Positions 9,663 through 20,135 of a stretch of DNA of 64,000 nt are shown piece after piece. The translations under genes were made by a program, and so were the position numbers. This DNA comes from Hyphomicrobiales bacterium (lineage in GTDB: Bacteria > Pseudomonadota > Alphaproteobacteria > Rhizobiales > Rhizobiaceae): assembly GCA_900466605.1 (NCBI GenBank), contig UBMU01000015.1, forward strand, positions 62,001-126,000, given 5' to 3'. The notes beneath the pieces are model-generated. The model did not search any database. It saw nothing but the letters and a program-made list of their open reading frames with translations, and was not told where the DNA came from. Every line of letters begins with the position of its first letter. Position 1 is the first letter of the stretch.

Positions 9663-9971
9663 ATGGTCATCGGACTTTCCCATTACCTGACGGTCAGCGC
9701 CATCCTCTTCACGCTCGGCGTCTTTGGTATCTTCCTCAACCGGAAGAACATCATCGTCATCCTGATGTCGATCGAGCTCATTCTGCTCGCGGTCAACATC
9801 AACATGGTCGCCTTCTCGTCGTTCCTGAACGACATCGTCGGCCAGGTTTTCGCATTGTTCATTCTGACCGTTGCTGCGGCTGAAGCGGCCATTGGTCTTG
9901 CAATTCTCGTCGTCTTCTACCGCAACCGCGGCTCGATCGCTGTTGAAGACGTCAATATGATGAAGGGCTGA
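9663..9971 (+). CDS. nuoK: NADH-quinone oxidoreductase subunit K
   Basis: A 102-residue protein with three membrane helices and the MrpC-like fold. The conserved membrane glutamate needed for proton movement is visible in [15 protein letters not shown], with a second acidic site in the third helix (AEAAIGLAI). It lies 29 bases after nuoJ and 7 bases before nuoL, in the standard order. Confidence 0.97.
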   Translation: MVIGLSHYLTVSAILFTLGVFGIFLNRKNIIVILMSIELILLAVNINMVAFSSFLNDIVGQVFALFILTVAAAEAAIGLAILVVFYRNRGSIAVEDVNMMKG

Positions 9972-9978
9972 TAAGGCT

Positions 9979-11973
9979 ATGTTTTTATATAAGGCTATCG
10001 TCTTTCTTCCCCTGATTGGCGCAATCATCGCCGGCCTTTTCGGTCGTGCGATTGGCGCCAAGGCATCGGAATACCTCACTTCGGGCCTGATGATCATCGC
10101 CGCGGTCCTGTCGTGGTATGTCTTCATTACCGTCGGTATGGGCCACCACGAAGGCGGCCCGATCAAGGTCGAAGTGTTGCGCTGGATCCAGTCCGGCGGC
10201 ATCGACGTATCCTGGTCGTTGCGTATTGATACGCTCACCTCCGTCATGCTGATCGTCGTCAATACGGTGTCGACCCTGGTGCACGTGTATTCGATCGGAT
10301 ACATGCATCATGACCCGCATCGTCCGCGCTTCTTTGCCTATCTTTCGCTCTTTACCTTCGCCATGCTCATGCTGGTGACTGCCGACAACCTGGCCCAGAT
10401 GTTCTTCGGCTGGGAAGGCGTTGGTCTGGCGTCCTATCTGCTTATCGGCTTCTGGTTCAAGAAGCCGTCGGCGAATGCAGCCGCGATGAAGGCCTTCATC
10501 GTCAACCGTGTCGGCGACTTCGGTTTCATCCTTGGTATTTCGAGCCTCTTCGTCCTCTTCGGCGCGATCAACTTCGACACCATCTTCGCCAATGCCGCAA
10601 GCTTCGCGCATGAAGGCGGGGAAGGGCACGAAATCGTTCTCAACCTCTTCGGCATGCAGCTCGACAAGGCTCATGCGCTGACCGGCGCCTGCCTGCTGCT
10701 CTTCATGGGCGCTATGGGTAAGTCGGCGCAGTTCCTGCTGCACACCTGGCTTCCTGATGCCATGGAAGGCCCGACGCCTGTTTCGGCGCTCATCCATGCT
10801 GCAACCATGGTTACCGCAGGCGTCTTTCTCGTGGCCCGCATGTCGCCGCTGTTCGAACTGTCCCCGGATGCGCTGACCGTCGTTACCGTCATCGGTGCGA
10901 TCACCGCCTTCTTCGCGGCAACGGTCGGTCTCGTGCAGAACGACATCAAGCGCGTCATCGCCTATTCGACCTGTTCGCAGCTCGGCTACATGTTCGTCGC
11001 CCTCGGCGTCGGCGCGTATGGCGCTGCCATCTTCCACCTTTTCACGCACGCCTTCTTCAAGGCACTGCTCTTCCTTTGCGCCGGCTCGGTCATCCACGCG
11101 GTCGATGGCGAGCAGGACATGCGTTACATGGGTGGTCTGCGTCCGCACATCAAAGTCACGTTCTGGATGATGCTGATCGGCACGCTCGCCATTACCGGCG
11201 TCGGTATTCCGTTCACGCCGTTCGGCTTCGCCGGCTTCTTCTCGAAGGACGTCATCATCGAGGCAACCTACGCATCGCATTCGCCGGTCGCAGGCTTCGC
11301 CTTCACCATGCTGGTTATCGCGGCTCTTTTCACAAGCTTCTATTCCTGGCGCCTGATGTTCATGACCTTCTTCAACAAGCCACGCGCTTCGCACGAGGTG
11401 ATGCACCACGTGCATGAATCGCCGCAGGTCATGCTGGTTCCGCTTTACCTGCTGGCCATCGGCGCAGTCTTCGCAGGCTGGGTTTTCGAAGGGCACTTCT
11501 ACGGCGAGGAATATGGCGAGTTCTGGAAGGGCGCGCTCTTCACCTCGGAACACAACGAACTGCTGCACGAGTTCCACCATGTTCCGGCGCTCGTTGGTCT
11601 CAGCCCCTTCATCGCCATGGTCGTCGGCTTCGTGACCGCCTGGTACATGTACATCAAGTCGCCCTCGACGCCTGCGGTCCTCGCACGTCAGCATCGGGTG
11701 CTCTATCAGTTCCTCTTGAACAAGTGGTACTTCGACGAGCTCTACGACTTCCTCTTCGTCCGTTCGGCAAAGGCGCTCGGTCGCTTCCTGTGGAAGAAGG
11801 GTGACGTCGGCGTCATCGACACCTACGGTCCGAACGGCATTGCCGCCCGCGTCGTCGATGTCACCAACCGTGTGGTCCGTCTGCAGACCGGCTACCTCTA
11901 TCACTACGCGTTCGCCATGCTGATCGGCGTCGCAGCGCTTGTTACCTGGATGATGCTCGGGAGTTCCTTCTGA
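9979..11973 (+). CDS. nuoL: NADH-quinone oxidoreductase subunit L (antiporter-like)
   Basis: A 664-residue antiporter-like subunit at the far end of the membrane arm, with many transmembrane segments. Landmarks are [18 protein letters not shown], the [27 protein letters not shown] block and [15 protein letters not shown]. The C-terminal part after about residue 500 fits the long lateral helix that runs along NuoM and NuoN. Its stop overlaps the nuoM start (TGATG). Confidence 0.97.
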   Translation: MFLYKAIVFLPLIGAIIAGLFGRAIGAKASEYLTSGLMIIAAVLSWYVFITVGMGHHEGGPIKVEVLRWIQSGGIDVSWSLRIDTLTSVMLIVVNTVSTLVHVYSIGYMHHDPHRPRFFAYLSLFTFAMLMLVTADNLAQMFFGWEGVGLASYLLIGFWFKKPSANAAAMKAFIVNRVGDFGFILGISSLFVLFGAINFDTIFANAASFAHEGGEGHEIVLNLFGMQLDKAHALTGACLLLFMGAMGKSAQFLLHTWLPDAMEGPTPVSALIHAATMVTAGVFLVARMSPLFELSPDALTVVTVIGAITAFFAATVGLVQNDIKRVIAYSTCSQLGYMFVALGVGAYGAAIFHLFTHAFFKALLFLCAGSVIHAVDGEQDMRYMGGLRPHIKVTFWMMLIGTLAITGVGIPFTPFGFAGFFSKDVIIEATYASHSPVAGFAFTMLVIAALFTSFYSWRLMFMTFFNKPRASHEVMHHVHESPQVMLVPLYLLAIGAVFAGWVFEGHFYGEEYGEFWKGALFTSEHNELLHEFHHVPALVGLSPFIAMVVGFVTAWYMYIKSPSTPAVLARQHRVLYQFLLNKWYFDELYDFLFVRSAKALGRFLWKKGDVGVIDTYGPNGIAARVVDVTNRVVRLQTGYLYHYAFAMLIGVAALVTWMMLGSSF

Positions 11974-13484
11974 TGACCGATTGGCCTATTCTTACAACGG
12001 TCACCTTCCTGCCGCTCGTCGGCGTGGTGCTCCTGCTCCTGATGAACGAAAACGGCCCGAGTGGCCGCCGCAACGTGCTCAACATCTCGTTGATCACCAC
12101 CGTCGTCACATTCGTTCTCTCGCTCTTTATCTGGATCGGCTTCGACAATGCGAACCCGGGCTTCCAGATGATCGAGAAGCACGGCTGGCTTGGCACGGGC
12201 ATCGGCTACCATGTCGGCGTCGACGGCATTTCCATGCTGTTCGTCATCCTGTCGACTTTCCTCATGCCCTTCTGCGTGCTCGCGAGCTGGTTCTCCGTCG
12301 AGAAACGCCTGAAGGAATACATGATCGCCTTCCTGATCCTGGAAGTGATGATGGTCGGCGTTTTCGTTTCGCTCGATATCGTTCTCTTCTACGTGTTCTT
12401 CGAGGCCGGCCTTATTCCGATGTTCCTGATCATCGGCGTCTGGGGCGGCAAGGATCGCGTCTATGCGAGCTACAAGTTCTTCCTCTACACGCTCCTCGGC
12501 TCGGTGCTGATGCTTCTCGCCATCATGGCGATGTATTGGCAGGCCGGTACGACGGATATTCAGGCATTGTTGGCCTATAAGTTCCCACCGCAGATGCAGA
12601 CCTGGCTATGGCTAGCCTTCTTCGCGTCCTTCGCCGTGAAGATGCCGATGTGGCCGGTTCACACCTGGCTTCCGGACGCGCACGTTCAGGCGCCGACGGC
12701 CGGCTCGGTCATTCTGGCAGGCGTGCTTCTGAAGCTCGGCGGCTATGGCTTGATCCGTTTCTCGCTCGGCATGTTCCCGGTTGCCTCTGAGTTTTTTGCG
12801 CCGCTCGTCTTCGCACTGTCTGTTATTGCCATCATCTACACGTCGCTCGTGGCGTTGATGCAGGAAGACATCAAGAAGCTGATCGCCTACTCGTCGGTTG
12901 CTCACATGGGCTACGTGACGATGGGTATCTTCGCCGCGAACTCTCAGGGTCTTCAGGGCTCGATCTTCCAGATGCTGTCGCACGGCATCGTATCCGGCGC
13001 GCTCTTCCTATGCGTTGGCGTTGTCTACGACCGTACCCACACTCGCGAGATTGCGGCCTACGGTGGTCTGGTCAACAACATGCCGAAGTACGCGGTTGCG
13101 CTGATGGTGTTCACGATGGCGAACGTCGGGTTGCCCGGCACCTCGGGCTTCATCGGCGAATTCCTGACACTGATCGGTGTCTTCCGTGTCAACAGCTGGG
13201 TTGCGCTCTTTGCCGCGACAGGCGTTATCCTGTCGGCTGCCTATGCGCTCTGGCTCTATCGCCGCGTAATCTTCGGCGCGTTGGAAAAGGAAAAGCTCAA
13301 GGCTCTCCTCGACCTCACGCCGCGTGAACAGCTGATCCTCTATCCGATGATCGCACTGACAATCTTCTTCGGCGTCTATCCGGCTCCTGTTTTCGACGTG
13401 ACCGCCGCGTCTGTTGATCAACTGGTGCACAGCTATACGGCCGCAGTCCAGGCAGCGCAGAATGTTGCGCTGTCGATGAAATGA
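11973..13484 (+). CDS. nuoM: NADH-quinone oxidoreductase subunit M (antiporter-like)
   Basis: A 503-residue antiporter-like subunit with about 14 membrane helices. It shows the family blocks [40 protein letters not shown] and [15 protein letters not shown], including the membrane glutamate and lysines of the proton path. It is translationally coupled to nuoL by a one-base overlap and followed 18 bases later by nuoN. Confidence 0.97.
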   Translation: MTDWPILTTVTFLPLVGVVLLLLMNENGPSGRRNVLNISLITTVVTFVLSLFIWIGFDNANPGFQMIEKHGWLGTGIGYHVGVDGISMLFVILSTFLMPFCVLASWFSVEKRLKEYMIAFLILEVMMVGVFVSLDIVLFYVFFEAGLIPMFLIIGVWGGKDRVYASYKFFLYTLLGSVLMLLAIMAMYWQAGTTDIQALLAYKFPPQMQTWLWLAFFASFAVKMPMWPVHTWLPDAHVQAPTAGSVILAGVLLKLGGYGLIRFSLGMFPVASEFFAPLVFALSVIAIIYTSLVALMQEDIKKLIAYSSVAHMGYVTMGIFAANSQGLQGSIFQMLSHGIVSGALFLCVGVVYDRTHTREIAAYGGLVNNMPKYAVALMVFTMANVGLPGTSGFIGEFLTLIGVFRVNSWVALFAATGVILSAAYALWLYRRVIFGALEKEKLKALLDLTPREQLILYPMIALTIFFGVYPAPVFDVTAASVDQLVHSYTAAVQAAQNVALSMK

Positions 13485-13502
13485 TGACGGGACTTTTGGG
13501 AC

Positions 13503-14948
13503 ATGACCTCTGAAACACTTCTCGCAAGCCTGCATCTTTCCATACCAGAGCTGATCCTCGCGGTCGGCGCGCTGGTGCTGCTGATGATCGGCGTCTTCTC
13601 GGGAGAGCGTTCCGGCCGCATGGTCAGCGTTCTTGCCATGATCGTGCTGGCCGCTGCGGCGCTCTGGCTGGTTTTCGTTCCGAGCGAAGGCGTTGCTTAT
13701 GGCGGCGTCTTCCTTTCGGACGGCTTCGGGCGCTTCATGAAGATCACGGCACTGGTCGGCTCGATCGTGGCGCTCTTCATGTCGCTGGGTCTCGCCAAGG
13801 AAAACCAGCTCGACAAGTTCGAGTTTCCGGTTCTGCTCGTGCTCTGCACGCTCGGTATCCTGCTGATGATCTCGGCCAACGACCTCATCTCGCTCTACCT
13901 TGGCCTCGAACTCCAGTCGCTCGCGATCTATGTCGTCGCTGCGATCAATCGCGACAGCGTCAAATCCACCGAAGCTGGCCTGAAGTATTTCGTACTCGGC
14001 GCGCTTTCTTCGGGCATGCTGCTCTACGGCATGTCGCTGGTCTACGGCTTCACCGGTCACACGCAGTTCGCTGCGATCGCTCAGGCTCTGACTGTTGAAG
14101 GCGCTCGTTCGCTCGGCCTCATCTTCGGCCTCGTGTTCATTCTAGCTGGCATCGCCTTCAAGATCTCCGCTGTTCCCTTCCATATGTGGACGCCGGACGT
14201 TTACGAAGGCGCGCCGACTCCGGTTACGGCCTTCCTTGCGAGCGCCCCGAAGGTTGCCGCGATGGCAATGATGACCCGCATCGTCATCACCGCCTTCCAG
14301 CCTGTCGTCGCTGATTGGCAGCAGGTTGTGGTGTTCATTTCGATCGCCTCCATGTTGCTTGGTTCCTTCGCTGCGATTGGCCAGAAGAACATCAAGCGGC
14401 TGATGGCCTATTCTTCGATCGGCCACATGGGCTACGCCCTGGTGGGCCTTGCCTCCGGCACGCAGACCGGCGTCTCTGGCGTCATGCTCTACATGGTCAT
14501 CTACATGGTAATGACGCTCGGCAGCTTTGCGATCATCATGTCCATGCGCCGCAAGGACGGCACGGTTGTCGAGGAAGTGAATGACCTCGCCGGCCTGTCC
14601 TCCACGAACCCGTTCATGGCGACGGTGCTGACCATCCTGATGTTCTCGCTGGCCGGTATCCCTCCGCTTGCAGGCTTCTTCGCGAAGTATTTCGTGTTCG
14701 TCGCGGCGATCGAAGCCAAGCTCTATGCACTCGCAATCATCGGCGTTCTTGCATCGGTCGTTGGCGCTTACTACTACCTGCGCGTCATCAAGCTGATGTG
14801 GTTCGATGAAGCCACCGGCGAGTTTGCTCGCGTATCCGGCTCGCTGCGTCTGGTCTTTGGTGTCTCTGGCCTTTTCGTTCTCGCCTATGTGCTCATCGGC
14901 GGTCCGATCGGCGGCGCAGCCGAGCTTGCAGCTGCGACACTATTCTGA
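13503..14948 (+). CDS. nuoN: NADH-quinone oxidoreductase subunit N (antiporter-like)
   Basis: A 481-residue antiporter-like membrane subunit, the last nuo gene. Recognisable blocks are [39 protein letters not shown] and [16 protein letters not shown]. Its stop shares a base with the ATG of birA (TGATG), so birA is probably co-translated at the distal end of the operon. Confidence 0.97.
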   Translation: MTSETLLASLHLSIPELILAVGALVLLMIGVFSGERSGRMVSVLAMIVLAAAALWLVFVPSEGVAYGGVFLSDGFGRFMKITALVGSIVALFMSLGLAKENQLDKFEFPVLLVLCTLGILLMISANDLISLYLGLELQSLAIYVVAAINRDSVKSTEAGLKYFVLGALSSGMLLYGMSLVYGFTGHTQFAAIAQALTVEGARSLGLIFGLVFILAGIAFKISAVPFHMWTPDVYEGAPTPVTAFLASAPKVAAMAMMTRIVITAFQPVVADWQQVVVFISIASMLLGSFAAIGQKNIKRLMAYSSIGHMGYALVGLASGTQTGVSGVMLYMVIYMVMTLGSFAIIMSMRRKDGTVVEEVNDLAGLSSTNPFMATVLTILMFSLAGIPPLAGFFAKYFVFVAAIEAKLYALAIIGVLASVVGAYYYLRVIKLMWFDEATGEFARVSGSLRLVFGVSGLFVLAYVLIGGPIGGAAELAAATLF

Positions 14949-15712
14949 TGAACTCTGAGGCCCGGCGCCGGATATCGCTCGACGATTTCAGGCACGAAGC
15001 TCTGTCGGAGACATCGTCCACCAATAGCGAATGCCTTGCCCGTGCTCGGGCAGGGGACCGGGGTCTTCTCTGGGTGACTGCGGAAAAGCAGACCGGCGGT
15101 CGTGGCCGCCGGGGACGCCCGTGGGTATCCGAGAGGGGCAATCTCTACGCCTCGCTTCTCCTCATCGATCCGGCGCCTATGGAGCGCCTGGGCTCGCTGC
15201 CGCTGGCGATTGCCATTGCGGTTCATCAGGCTCTACGCCAAGTGCTACCGCATACCGCCGAGCCGCTGGAGGTTAAGTGGCCGAACGATATCCTGATCGG
15301 CCGAAAGAAGACCTGTGGCATTCTTGTAGAAGGCGAAGCCCTGCCGGACGGGCGCTACGCGCTCGTGATCGGCATCGGCATCAATGTCGCCTTCATGCCC
15401 GAAAACCCGCTTTATCCGGTGACATGCCTACGTGAACAGGGCAGCTCTTCTTCCCCTGAAGAGGTTTTCGCGCACCTCTTTGCGTCGATGGCGGAAGTCC
15501 TGGAGTCATGGGATCGCGGCCGTGGCGTGCGCGAAATTACAGAGCGGTGGCGTCGGGTCGCCTGCGGTATCGGCGAAAAGATAACGGTGAACCTGCCGGA
15601 CCGGTCGATTTCCGGCCACTTCGCCGGAATTGATGATAATGGCCTGTTGATGCTCGATACAGGGGCAGGCAGGATGACGACGATCGCCGCCGGCGATGTC
15701 TTCTTTGGTTGA
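14948..15712 (+). CDS. birA: Biotin--[acetyl-CoA-carboxylase] ligase
   Basis: A 254-residue enzyme that activates biotin with ATP and attaches it to carboxylase carrier proteins, such as the AccB encoded at 59721-60185. Visible are TSSTNSECLARA, the biotin/adenylate loop QTGGRGRRGRPWVS and KWPNDILI. There is no N-terminal helix-turn-helix, so this is a group I ligase that does not repress transcription. Its placement directly behind nuoN by a one-base overlap is common in rhizobia. Confidence 0.94.
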   Translation: MNSEARRRISLDDFRHEALSETSSTNSECLARARAGDRGLLWVTAEKQTGGRGRRGRPWVSERGNLYASLLLIDPAPMERLGSLPLAIAIAVHQALRQVLPHTAEPLEVKWPNDILIGRKKTCGILVEGEALPDGRYALVIGIGINVAFMPENPLYPVTCLREQGSSSSPEEVFAHLFASMAEVLESWDRGRGVREITERWRRVACGIGEKITVNLPDRSISGHFAGIDDNGLLMLDTGAGRMTTIAAGDVFFG

Positions 15713-15729
15713 TTGGAAAAACGAATAAT

Positions 15730-17400
15730 ATGGCGAAGCAGGACGAACTGGTATTTCTGCCGTTGGGCGGCGTTGGCGAGATCGGGATGAATCTCGCACT
15801 TTACGGCTACGGCCCGCCGGACCACCGCCAGTGGATCATGGTCGACTGCGGCGTGACTTTCCCAGGACCGGACCTGCCGGGTGTCGATCTCGTGCTGCCC
15901 GATATCCGTTTTCTCGCCAGCGAACGAAAGAGCCTGAAAGCGATCTTCATCACCCACGCGCATGAAGACCATTATGGCGCACTCGCAGATCTCTGGCCCG
16001 GCCTCAACGTGCCGGTCTATGCCTCCGCCTTTACCGCGGGCCTGCTCGAGGCGAAGCGAAACTTCGAGAAGTCGGCGATCGGTGAAATTCCGATTACGCT
16101 GTTCACGGCCGGTCACACCGTCAACGCCGGTCCTTTCAGTGTCGAGGGCGTCGCCGTCAACCATTCCATCCCTGAGCCGATGTCGCTGGTGATCCGTACA
16201 CCGCTCGGCAACGTCATCCATACCGGCGACTGGAAGATCGATCATGAACCGTCGCTTGGTCCGTTGACCGACGAGACGCGTTTCCGGCAACTCGGCGACG
16301 AGGGCGTTCTGGCGCTGATGTGCGATTCCACGAATGCGCTTCGCGATGGTGTCTCGCCATCGGAAAAGGATGTCTCGGAAAGCCTGCGCAAGATCATCGA
16401 GAATGCTGAGGGGCGTGTAGCCGTCACGACGTTTTCGTCGAATGTCGGCCGTATCCGCACCGTTGCGGAGGCGGCAGAGGCGGCAGGGCGCGAAGTGCTG
16501 TTGCTGGGGAGTTCGCTGAAGCGCGTCGTCGATGTCTCCCGCGACATCGGTCTGATGGAGGGCATCAAGCCGTTCATTTCCGAGGACGAATACGGTTATA
16601 TTCCGCGCGACAAGGTCGTGGTCATCCTCACCGGGAGCCAGGGCGAGCCGCGCGCTGCTCTTGCCAAGCTCTCTCGTGATGAAATGCGCAACGTGGCGCT
16701 TGCTGCTGGCGATATCGTGGTGTTCTCCTCCCGCGCCATCCCGGGCAACGAAAAGGCGATCCAGGATATCAAGAACGGCCTCATCGAGCAGGGCGTTCAC
16801 GTGATCACTGACAACGAGGCTCTCGTCCACGTGTCCGGACATCCGCGCCGCAACGAACTGCAGAAGATGTACGAGATGACACGGCCGAAGATCGTCGTGC
16901 CGGTGCATGGCGAAGCGACCCACCTGACGGCGCACAAGGAGCTCGCGGAGCAGTCCGGCATCTCGATTGTGCCGCGTGTACGCAACGGCGATATTCTCCG
17001 CCTGGCGCCAGGGCCCGTTGAGGTGATCGACGAGGCGCCGCATGGCCGCATCTACAAGGACGGCTCGCTAATCGGCGACTTCGACGAGATGGGTATCGGC
17101 GAGCGCAAGAAGCTCTCCTATGTCGGCCACGTCGCTGTCAACGTCGTGATCGACAGCCGCTACGATATCGTCGGCGATCCGGATCTTGTTGCGATTGGGC
17201 TGCCTGTCTATGACGACGAGGGCGACGAAATGGGAGATACGCTCTACGATGCGGCGGTAGGCGCCATCGAGAGTATACCGCGGGCACGCCGGAAGGATCT
17301 CGACCTGCTGCAGGAGTCGGTGCGCCGCGCCATTCGCGCCACTGCAAACCAGACCTGGGGCAAGAAGCCCGTGGTTACGGTCTTCGTTACAAAGGTCTGA
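15730..17400 (+). CDS. rnj: Ribonuclease J
   Basis: A 556-residue metallo-beta-lactamase/beta-CASP nuclease. RNase J acts in mRNA decay and rRNA maturation, with 5'-exonuclease and endonuclease activity. The metal motif HAHEDHYGAL is clear, followed by GHTVNAGPFSVEGVAVNHS and the beta-CASP region with TGSQGEPRAAL. The frame is open from a TTG at 15709, but the ATG at 15730 (MAKQDEL) gives the usual start. It follows birA at once and precedes the epimerase gene by 3 bases. Confidence 0.93.
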   Translation: MAKQDELVFLPLGGVGEIGMNLALYGYGPPDHRQWIMVDCGVTFPGPDLPGVDLVLPDIRFLASERKSLKAIFITHAHEDHYGALADLWPGLNVPVYASAFTAGLLEAKRNFEKSAIGEIPITLFTAGHTVNAGPFSVEGVAVNHSIPEPMSLVIRTPLGNVIHTGDWKIDHEPSLGPLTDETRFRQLGDEGVLALMCDSTNALRDGVSPSEKDVSESLRKIIENAEGRVAVTTFSSNVGRIRTVAEAAEAAGREVLLLGSSLKRVVDVSRDIGLMEGIKPFISEDEYGYIPRDKVVVILTGSQGEPRAALAKLSRDEMRNVALAAGDIVVFSSRAIPGNEKAIQDIKNGLIEQGVHVITDNEALVHVSGHPRRNELQKMYEMTRPKIVVPVHGEATHLTAHKELAEQSGISIVPRVRNGDILRLAPGPVEVIDEAPHGRIYKDGSLIGDFDEMGIGERKKLSYVGHVAVNVVIDSRYDIVGDPDLVAIGLPVYDDEGDEMGDTLYDAAVGAIESIPRARRKDLDLLQESVRRAIRATANQTWGKKPVVTVFVTKV

Positions 17401-17403
17401 CGA

Positions 17404-17808
17404 ATGCTCGGCCGGGTCAATCACGTCGCCATCGCTGTTCCCGACCTTGCGGCCGCAACGGCTGCATATAGGGACACACTCGGTGCGACCGTCTCGGCCC
17501 CGCAGGCTTTGCCGGAGCACGGCGTCACCGTCGTCTTCGTGGAACTGGCGAATACGAAGGTTGAACTTCTCGAGCCGCTGGGAGCAGACTCGCCGATTGC
17601 GGCTTTCCTAGAGAAGAATCCATCCGGCGGAATGCACCATATTTGCTACGAGGTTGGCGACATCCTCGTAGCTCGCGACCGTTTGACCCAGGGCGGCGCA
17701 AGAGTGCTCGGAAACGGCGAGCCTAAGATCGGCGCGCATGGCAAGCCAGTGCTGTTCCTTCATCCGAAGGATTTTTTCGGAACCTTGATCGAGCTTGAGC
17801 AGGTCTGA
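17404..17808 (+). CDS. mce: Methylmalonyl-CoA epimerase
   Basis: A 134-residue protein of the vicinal-oxygen-chelate fold, made of two beta-alpha-beta-beta-beta modules. It interconverts (S)- and (R)-methylmalonyl-CoA on the way from propionyl-CoA to succinyl-CoA. Metal ligands fit the histidine in INHVAIAVPDL, the histidine pair in GGMHHICYEV and the closing glutamate in GTLIELEQV. It follows rnj by 3 bases and is probably co-transcribed with it. Confidence 0.9.
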   Translation: MLGRVNHVAIAVPDLAAATAAYRDTLGATVSAPQALPEHGVTVVFVELANTKVELLEPLGADSPIAAFLEKNPSGGMHHICYEVGDILVARDRLTQGGARVLGNGEPKIGAHGKPVLFLHPKDFFGTLIELEQV

Positions 17809-17938
17809 AGCCTGCGGCAGAGTGACACAAATCCGGCAAATGTCGGGAAGGCGTTCAAACCGGCTTTGAGTTGACGGGCATTCCGGCTTATAAGCACGGC
17901 AATTGCGATAGTCGCAGAGAGCCTAGCGGGATATTTCC

Positions 17939-18220
17939 ATGCTGCAGACATTTCTACAGGGCTTCGCCGTCTACTTTATCGTGTGGTGGATTACTCTTTT
18001 TGCCGTGCTGCCAATCGGTCTGCGCACGCAAGCGGAAGACAACGATATTGTATTGGGAACGGTCCACAGCGCCCCGACCCGGTTCCGGCCAGTATTCGTT
18101 TTCTCGATGACGACGCTCATCTCCGCGATCATCTACGCGTTGTGGTATTTTTCTTCGAACTACTTCGGGTGGGGCTTCGACGCCCTACCGCAGATTGGCC
18201 CTTCGTTCTCGAACGTTTGA
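17939..18220 (+). CDS. DUF1467 family small membrane protein
   Basis: A 93-residue protein with two hydrophobic segments (about residues 5-25 and 50-75) and a conserved polar loop FAVLPIGLRTQAE typical of DUF1467. The family is found in alphaproteobacteria and usually lies near mce and proS, as here. Its function is unknown. The gene begins 130 bases after mce and ends the plus-strand run from nuo. A short GC hairpin followed by a T-run (18221-18239) may end the transcript. Confidence 0.8.
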   Translation: MLQTFLQGFAVYFIVWWITLFAVLPIGLRTQAEDNDIVLGTVHSAPTRFRPVFVFSMTTLISAIIYALWYFSSNYFGWGFDALPQIGPSFSNV

Positions 18221-18368
18221 GGGCGTTTGCCCAGTTTTTGGGCGGATGCGGTTTTCGACTGTCACACACATGTCATGAAGTTGCGGCATGGAGGTGCCGT
18301 AACGGAATGAGAGCCTTACTTTACGGCAGCGAAGGTTTCACAAAGCAGAAAGTGGCTGGGTAAAAGCC

Positions 18369-18397
18369 AAAAAAAAACAAGGCTAAAAGCCTTGTTT
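18369..18397 (-). terminator. Rho-independent terminator, minus strand
   Basis: AAACAAGGCT pairs perfectly with AGCCTTGTTT around a 3-base loop. On the minus strand it is followed by a run of nine T, the classic intrinsic terminator layout. On the plus strand the tail is only four T, so it could also stop the DUF1467 transcript weakly. No convincing minus-strand gene lies upstream, which is odd. Confidence 0.7.
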
Positions 18398-18592
18398 TAA
18401 GTATCGCGTGATCCTTATCCGTTGCCGGGGCTGCGACAAGCGCGCCTAAGATCTGATCCTCCCAAGACTTGACCGCGAGATCGACAGGGATTTGAACTCC
18501 CTGCCTGTTTTGTGGGCTAAAACTAGCTCAAAGAATGGGCTTTGTCATCAGGTTTTTTTGCATTTTTGCTACACTCTAGCAATTTTTTTCTG

Positions 18593-18623
18593 TTGATAAG
18601 AATTTCGTACAAACCATTATAAT
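18593..18623 (+). promoter_or_regulatory. Possible proS promoter
   Basis: TTGATA at 18593-18598 and TATAAT at 18618-18623 resemble -35 and -10 boxes, with a 19-base spacer that is longer than ideal. They lie about 175 bases upstream of the proS ATG in AT-rich DNA, where chance matches are frequent. Confidence 0.25.
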
Positions 18624-18796
18624 TCCGCCTCTTTCTTACTTTGTCTGCTTTGGACGTGCGAACTTGCTTTAACGGCAGGCCAGTTGCGCCTGTCGCGGGT
18701 TTCTTTCCTTTCGCGAAGCAGCTATGAACGCTGCCAATATTAGTGATCGCCTTCGATTCCGCTACATGCGGTATCTCAACAGCTCTGGAACTCGCC

Positions 18797-20119
18797 ATGC
18801 GCCTGTCTCGCTATTTCATGCCCATCCTCAAGGAAAATCCCAAGGAAGCGGAAATCGTCTCCCATCGGCTGATGTTGCGCGCCGGTATGATCCGACAGCA
18901 GTCGCAGGGGATCTATTCCTGGTTGCCGCTCGGCAAGCGCGTCCTCGACAAGGTCAACAACATTATCCGCGAGGAGCAGAACCGTACGGGCGCGATCGAA
19001 CTGTCGATGCCGACGCTCCAGTCAGCCGAGCTCTGGCAGGAAAGCGGTCGCTACGACGCCTACGGCAAAGAAATGCTGCGCATCAAGGATCGCCAGGATC
19101 GCCCGATGCTGTACGGCCCGACGAACGAGGAAATGGTCACGGATATTTTCCGGTCCTACGTGAAGTCCTACAAGAGTCTGCCGCTTAACCTCTACCATAT
19201 CCAGCTGAAGTTCCGCGACGAGATCCGTCCGCGCTTCGGTACCATGCGTTCGCGTGAATTCATGATGAAGGACGCCTATTCCTTCGACCTGACGCGTGAA
19301 GGTGCAGAACACTCCTACAACAAGATGTTCACCGCTTATCTCCGCACCTTCGACCGCCTCGGCCTGCGCGCGATCCCGATGCGCGCTGACACCGGCCCGA
19401 TCGGCGGCAATCTCAGCCATGAGTTCATCATCCTTGCTGACACAGGCGAATCCGAAGTGTTTTGCCACAAGGATTTTGTGAATTTCGATATCCCTGCCGA
19501 GAGCACCGACTTCGACAGCGTGGAAGGCTTGAAGTCAGTCGTCGACAAGTGGACATCGCTTTACGCCGCCACATCGGAGATGCATGACGAAGCCGCGTTC
19601 AACGCGGTTCCCGAAGGCGACCGCCTCTCTGCGCGCGGCATCGAAGTGGGCCATATCTTCTATTTCGGTACCAAATATTCGGAGCCGATGGGTGCTAAGG
19701 TGCAGGGTCCGGACGGCAAAGAACATACGGTCCACATGGGTTCTTACGGGATCGGTCCGACCCGCCTTGTTCCCGCCATCATCGAGGCATCGCATGACGA
19801 GAACGGAATCATCTGGCCGGCATCCGTAGCGCCGTTCGATGTGGTCGTCATCAACATGAAGGCCGGTGATGCGGCGTGCGATACTGCCTGCGAGAAAATC
19901 TATGCGGCGCTCTCGAACGCTGGCAAGGACGTCCTCTATGATGATACGGACGACCGTGCCGGAACGAAATTTGCGACCGCCGACCTGATCGGGGTTCCGC
20001 TGCAAATCATTGCCGGTCCGCGCGCGGTCGCGAACGGCGAAGTCGAAGTGAAGGACCGCAAGACGGGCGCCCGCGAAACGATGACCATCGACGCGGCGAT
20101 CAACAAGCTCTTGGGCTGA
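18797..20119 (+). CDS. proS: Prolyl-tRNA synthetase (short type)
   Basis: A 440-residue class II aminoacyl-tRNA synthetase. The three class II motifs can be traced: the SYVK-type dimer region, [26 protein letters not shown] (motif 2) and the glycine-arginine region near [10 protein letters not shown] (motif 3). An anticodon-binding domain follows. The length shows that the editing insertion of the E. coli enzyme is absent, as usual in alphaproteobacteria. The frame runs back to 18743, but the ATG at 18797 begins the conserved MRLSRYFMP. Confidence 0.95.
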   Translation: MRLSRYFMPILKENPKEAEIVSHRLMLRAGMIRQQSQGIYSWLPLGKRVLDKVNNIIREEQNRTGAIELSMPTLQSAELWQESGRYDAYGKEMLRIKDRQDRPMLYGPTNEEMVTDIFRSYVKSYKSLPLNLYHIQLKFRDEIRPRFGTMRSREFMMKDAYSFDLTREGAEHSYNKMFTAYLRTFDRLGLRAIPMRADTGPIGGNLSHEFIILADTGESEVFCHKDFVNFDIPAESTDFDSVEGLKSVVDKWTSLYAATSEMHDEAAFNAVPEGDRLSARGIEVGHIFYFGTKYSEPMGAKVQGPDGKEHTVHMGSYGIGPTRLVPAIIEASHDENGIIWPASVAPFDVVVINMKAGDAACDTACEKIYAALSNAGKDVLYDDTDDRAGTKFATADLIGVPLQIIAGPRAVANGEVEVKDRKTGARETMTIDAAINKLLG

Positions 20120-20135
20120 GAAGGCGGGAGGAAAA

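Larger units (their letters stand above)
18221..18796. other. AT-rich spacer before proS with a terminator and a T-arm-like fragment
   Basis: This 576-base gap is clearly richer in A/T than its neighbours and I assign no gene to it. It holds a strong hairpin with a T-run on the minus strand (18369-18397). Read on the minus strand, 18489-18515 contains CAGGG, a TTCAAAT loop-like stretch and CCCTG, resembling the T-arm of a tRNA; no complete tRNA can be folded. A small stem TTGCTA/TAGCAA with seven T follows at 18566-18589. A lysine-rich minus frame at 18523-18798 is open but unconvincing. Confidence 0.5.

Noticed and set aside
9985..11904. 639-codon minus-strand frame opposite nuoL
   Set aside because: Antisense shadow of nuoL; its residue mix (many His, Asp, Glu and Arg) is typical of reading membrane-protein codons backwards.
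18484..18520. tRNA gene suggested by a T-arm-like sequence on the minus strand
   Set aside because: No cloverleaf, acceptor stem or anticodon arm can be found around it, and the arm has a wrong loop size.
18523..18798. 91-codon lysine-rich frame on the minus strand upstream of proS
   Set aside because: It overlaps the proS start region, has no good ribosome site and low-complexity content; kept only as part of the unexplained spacer.
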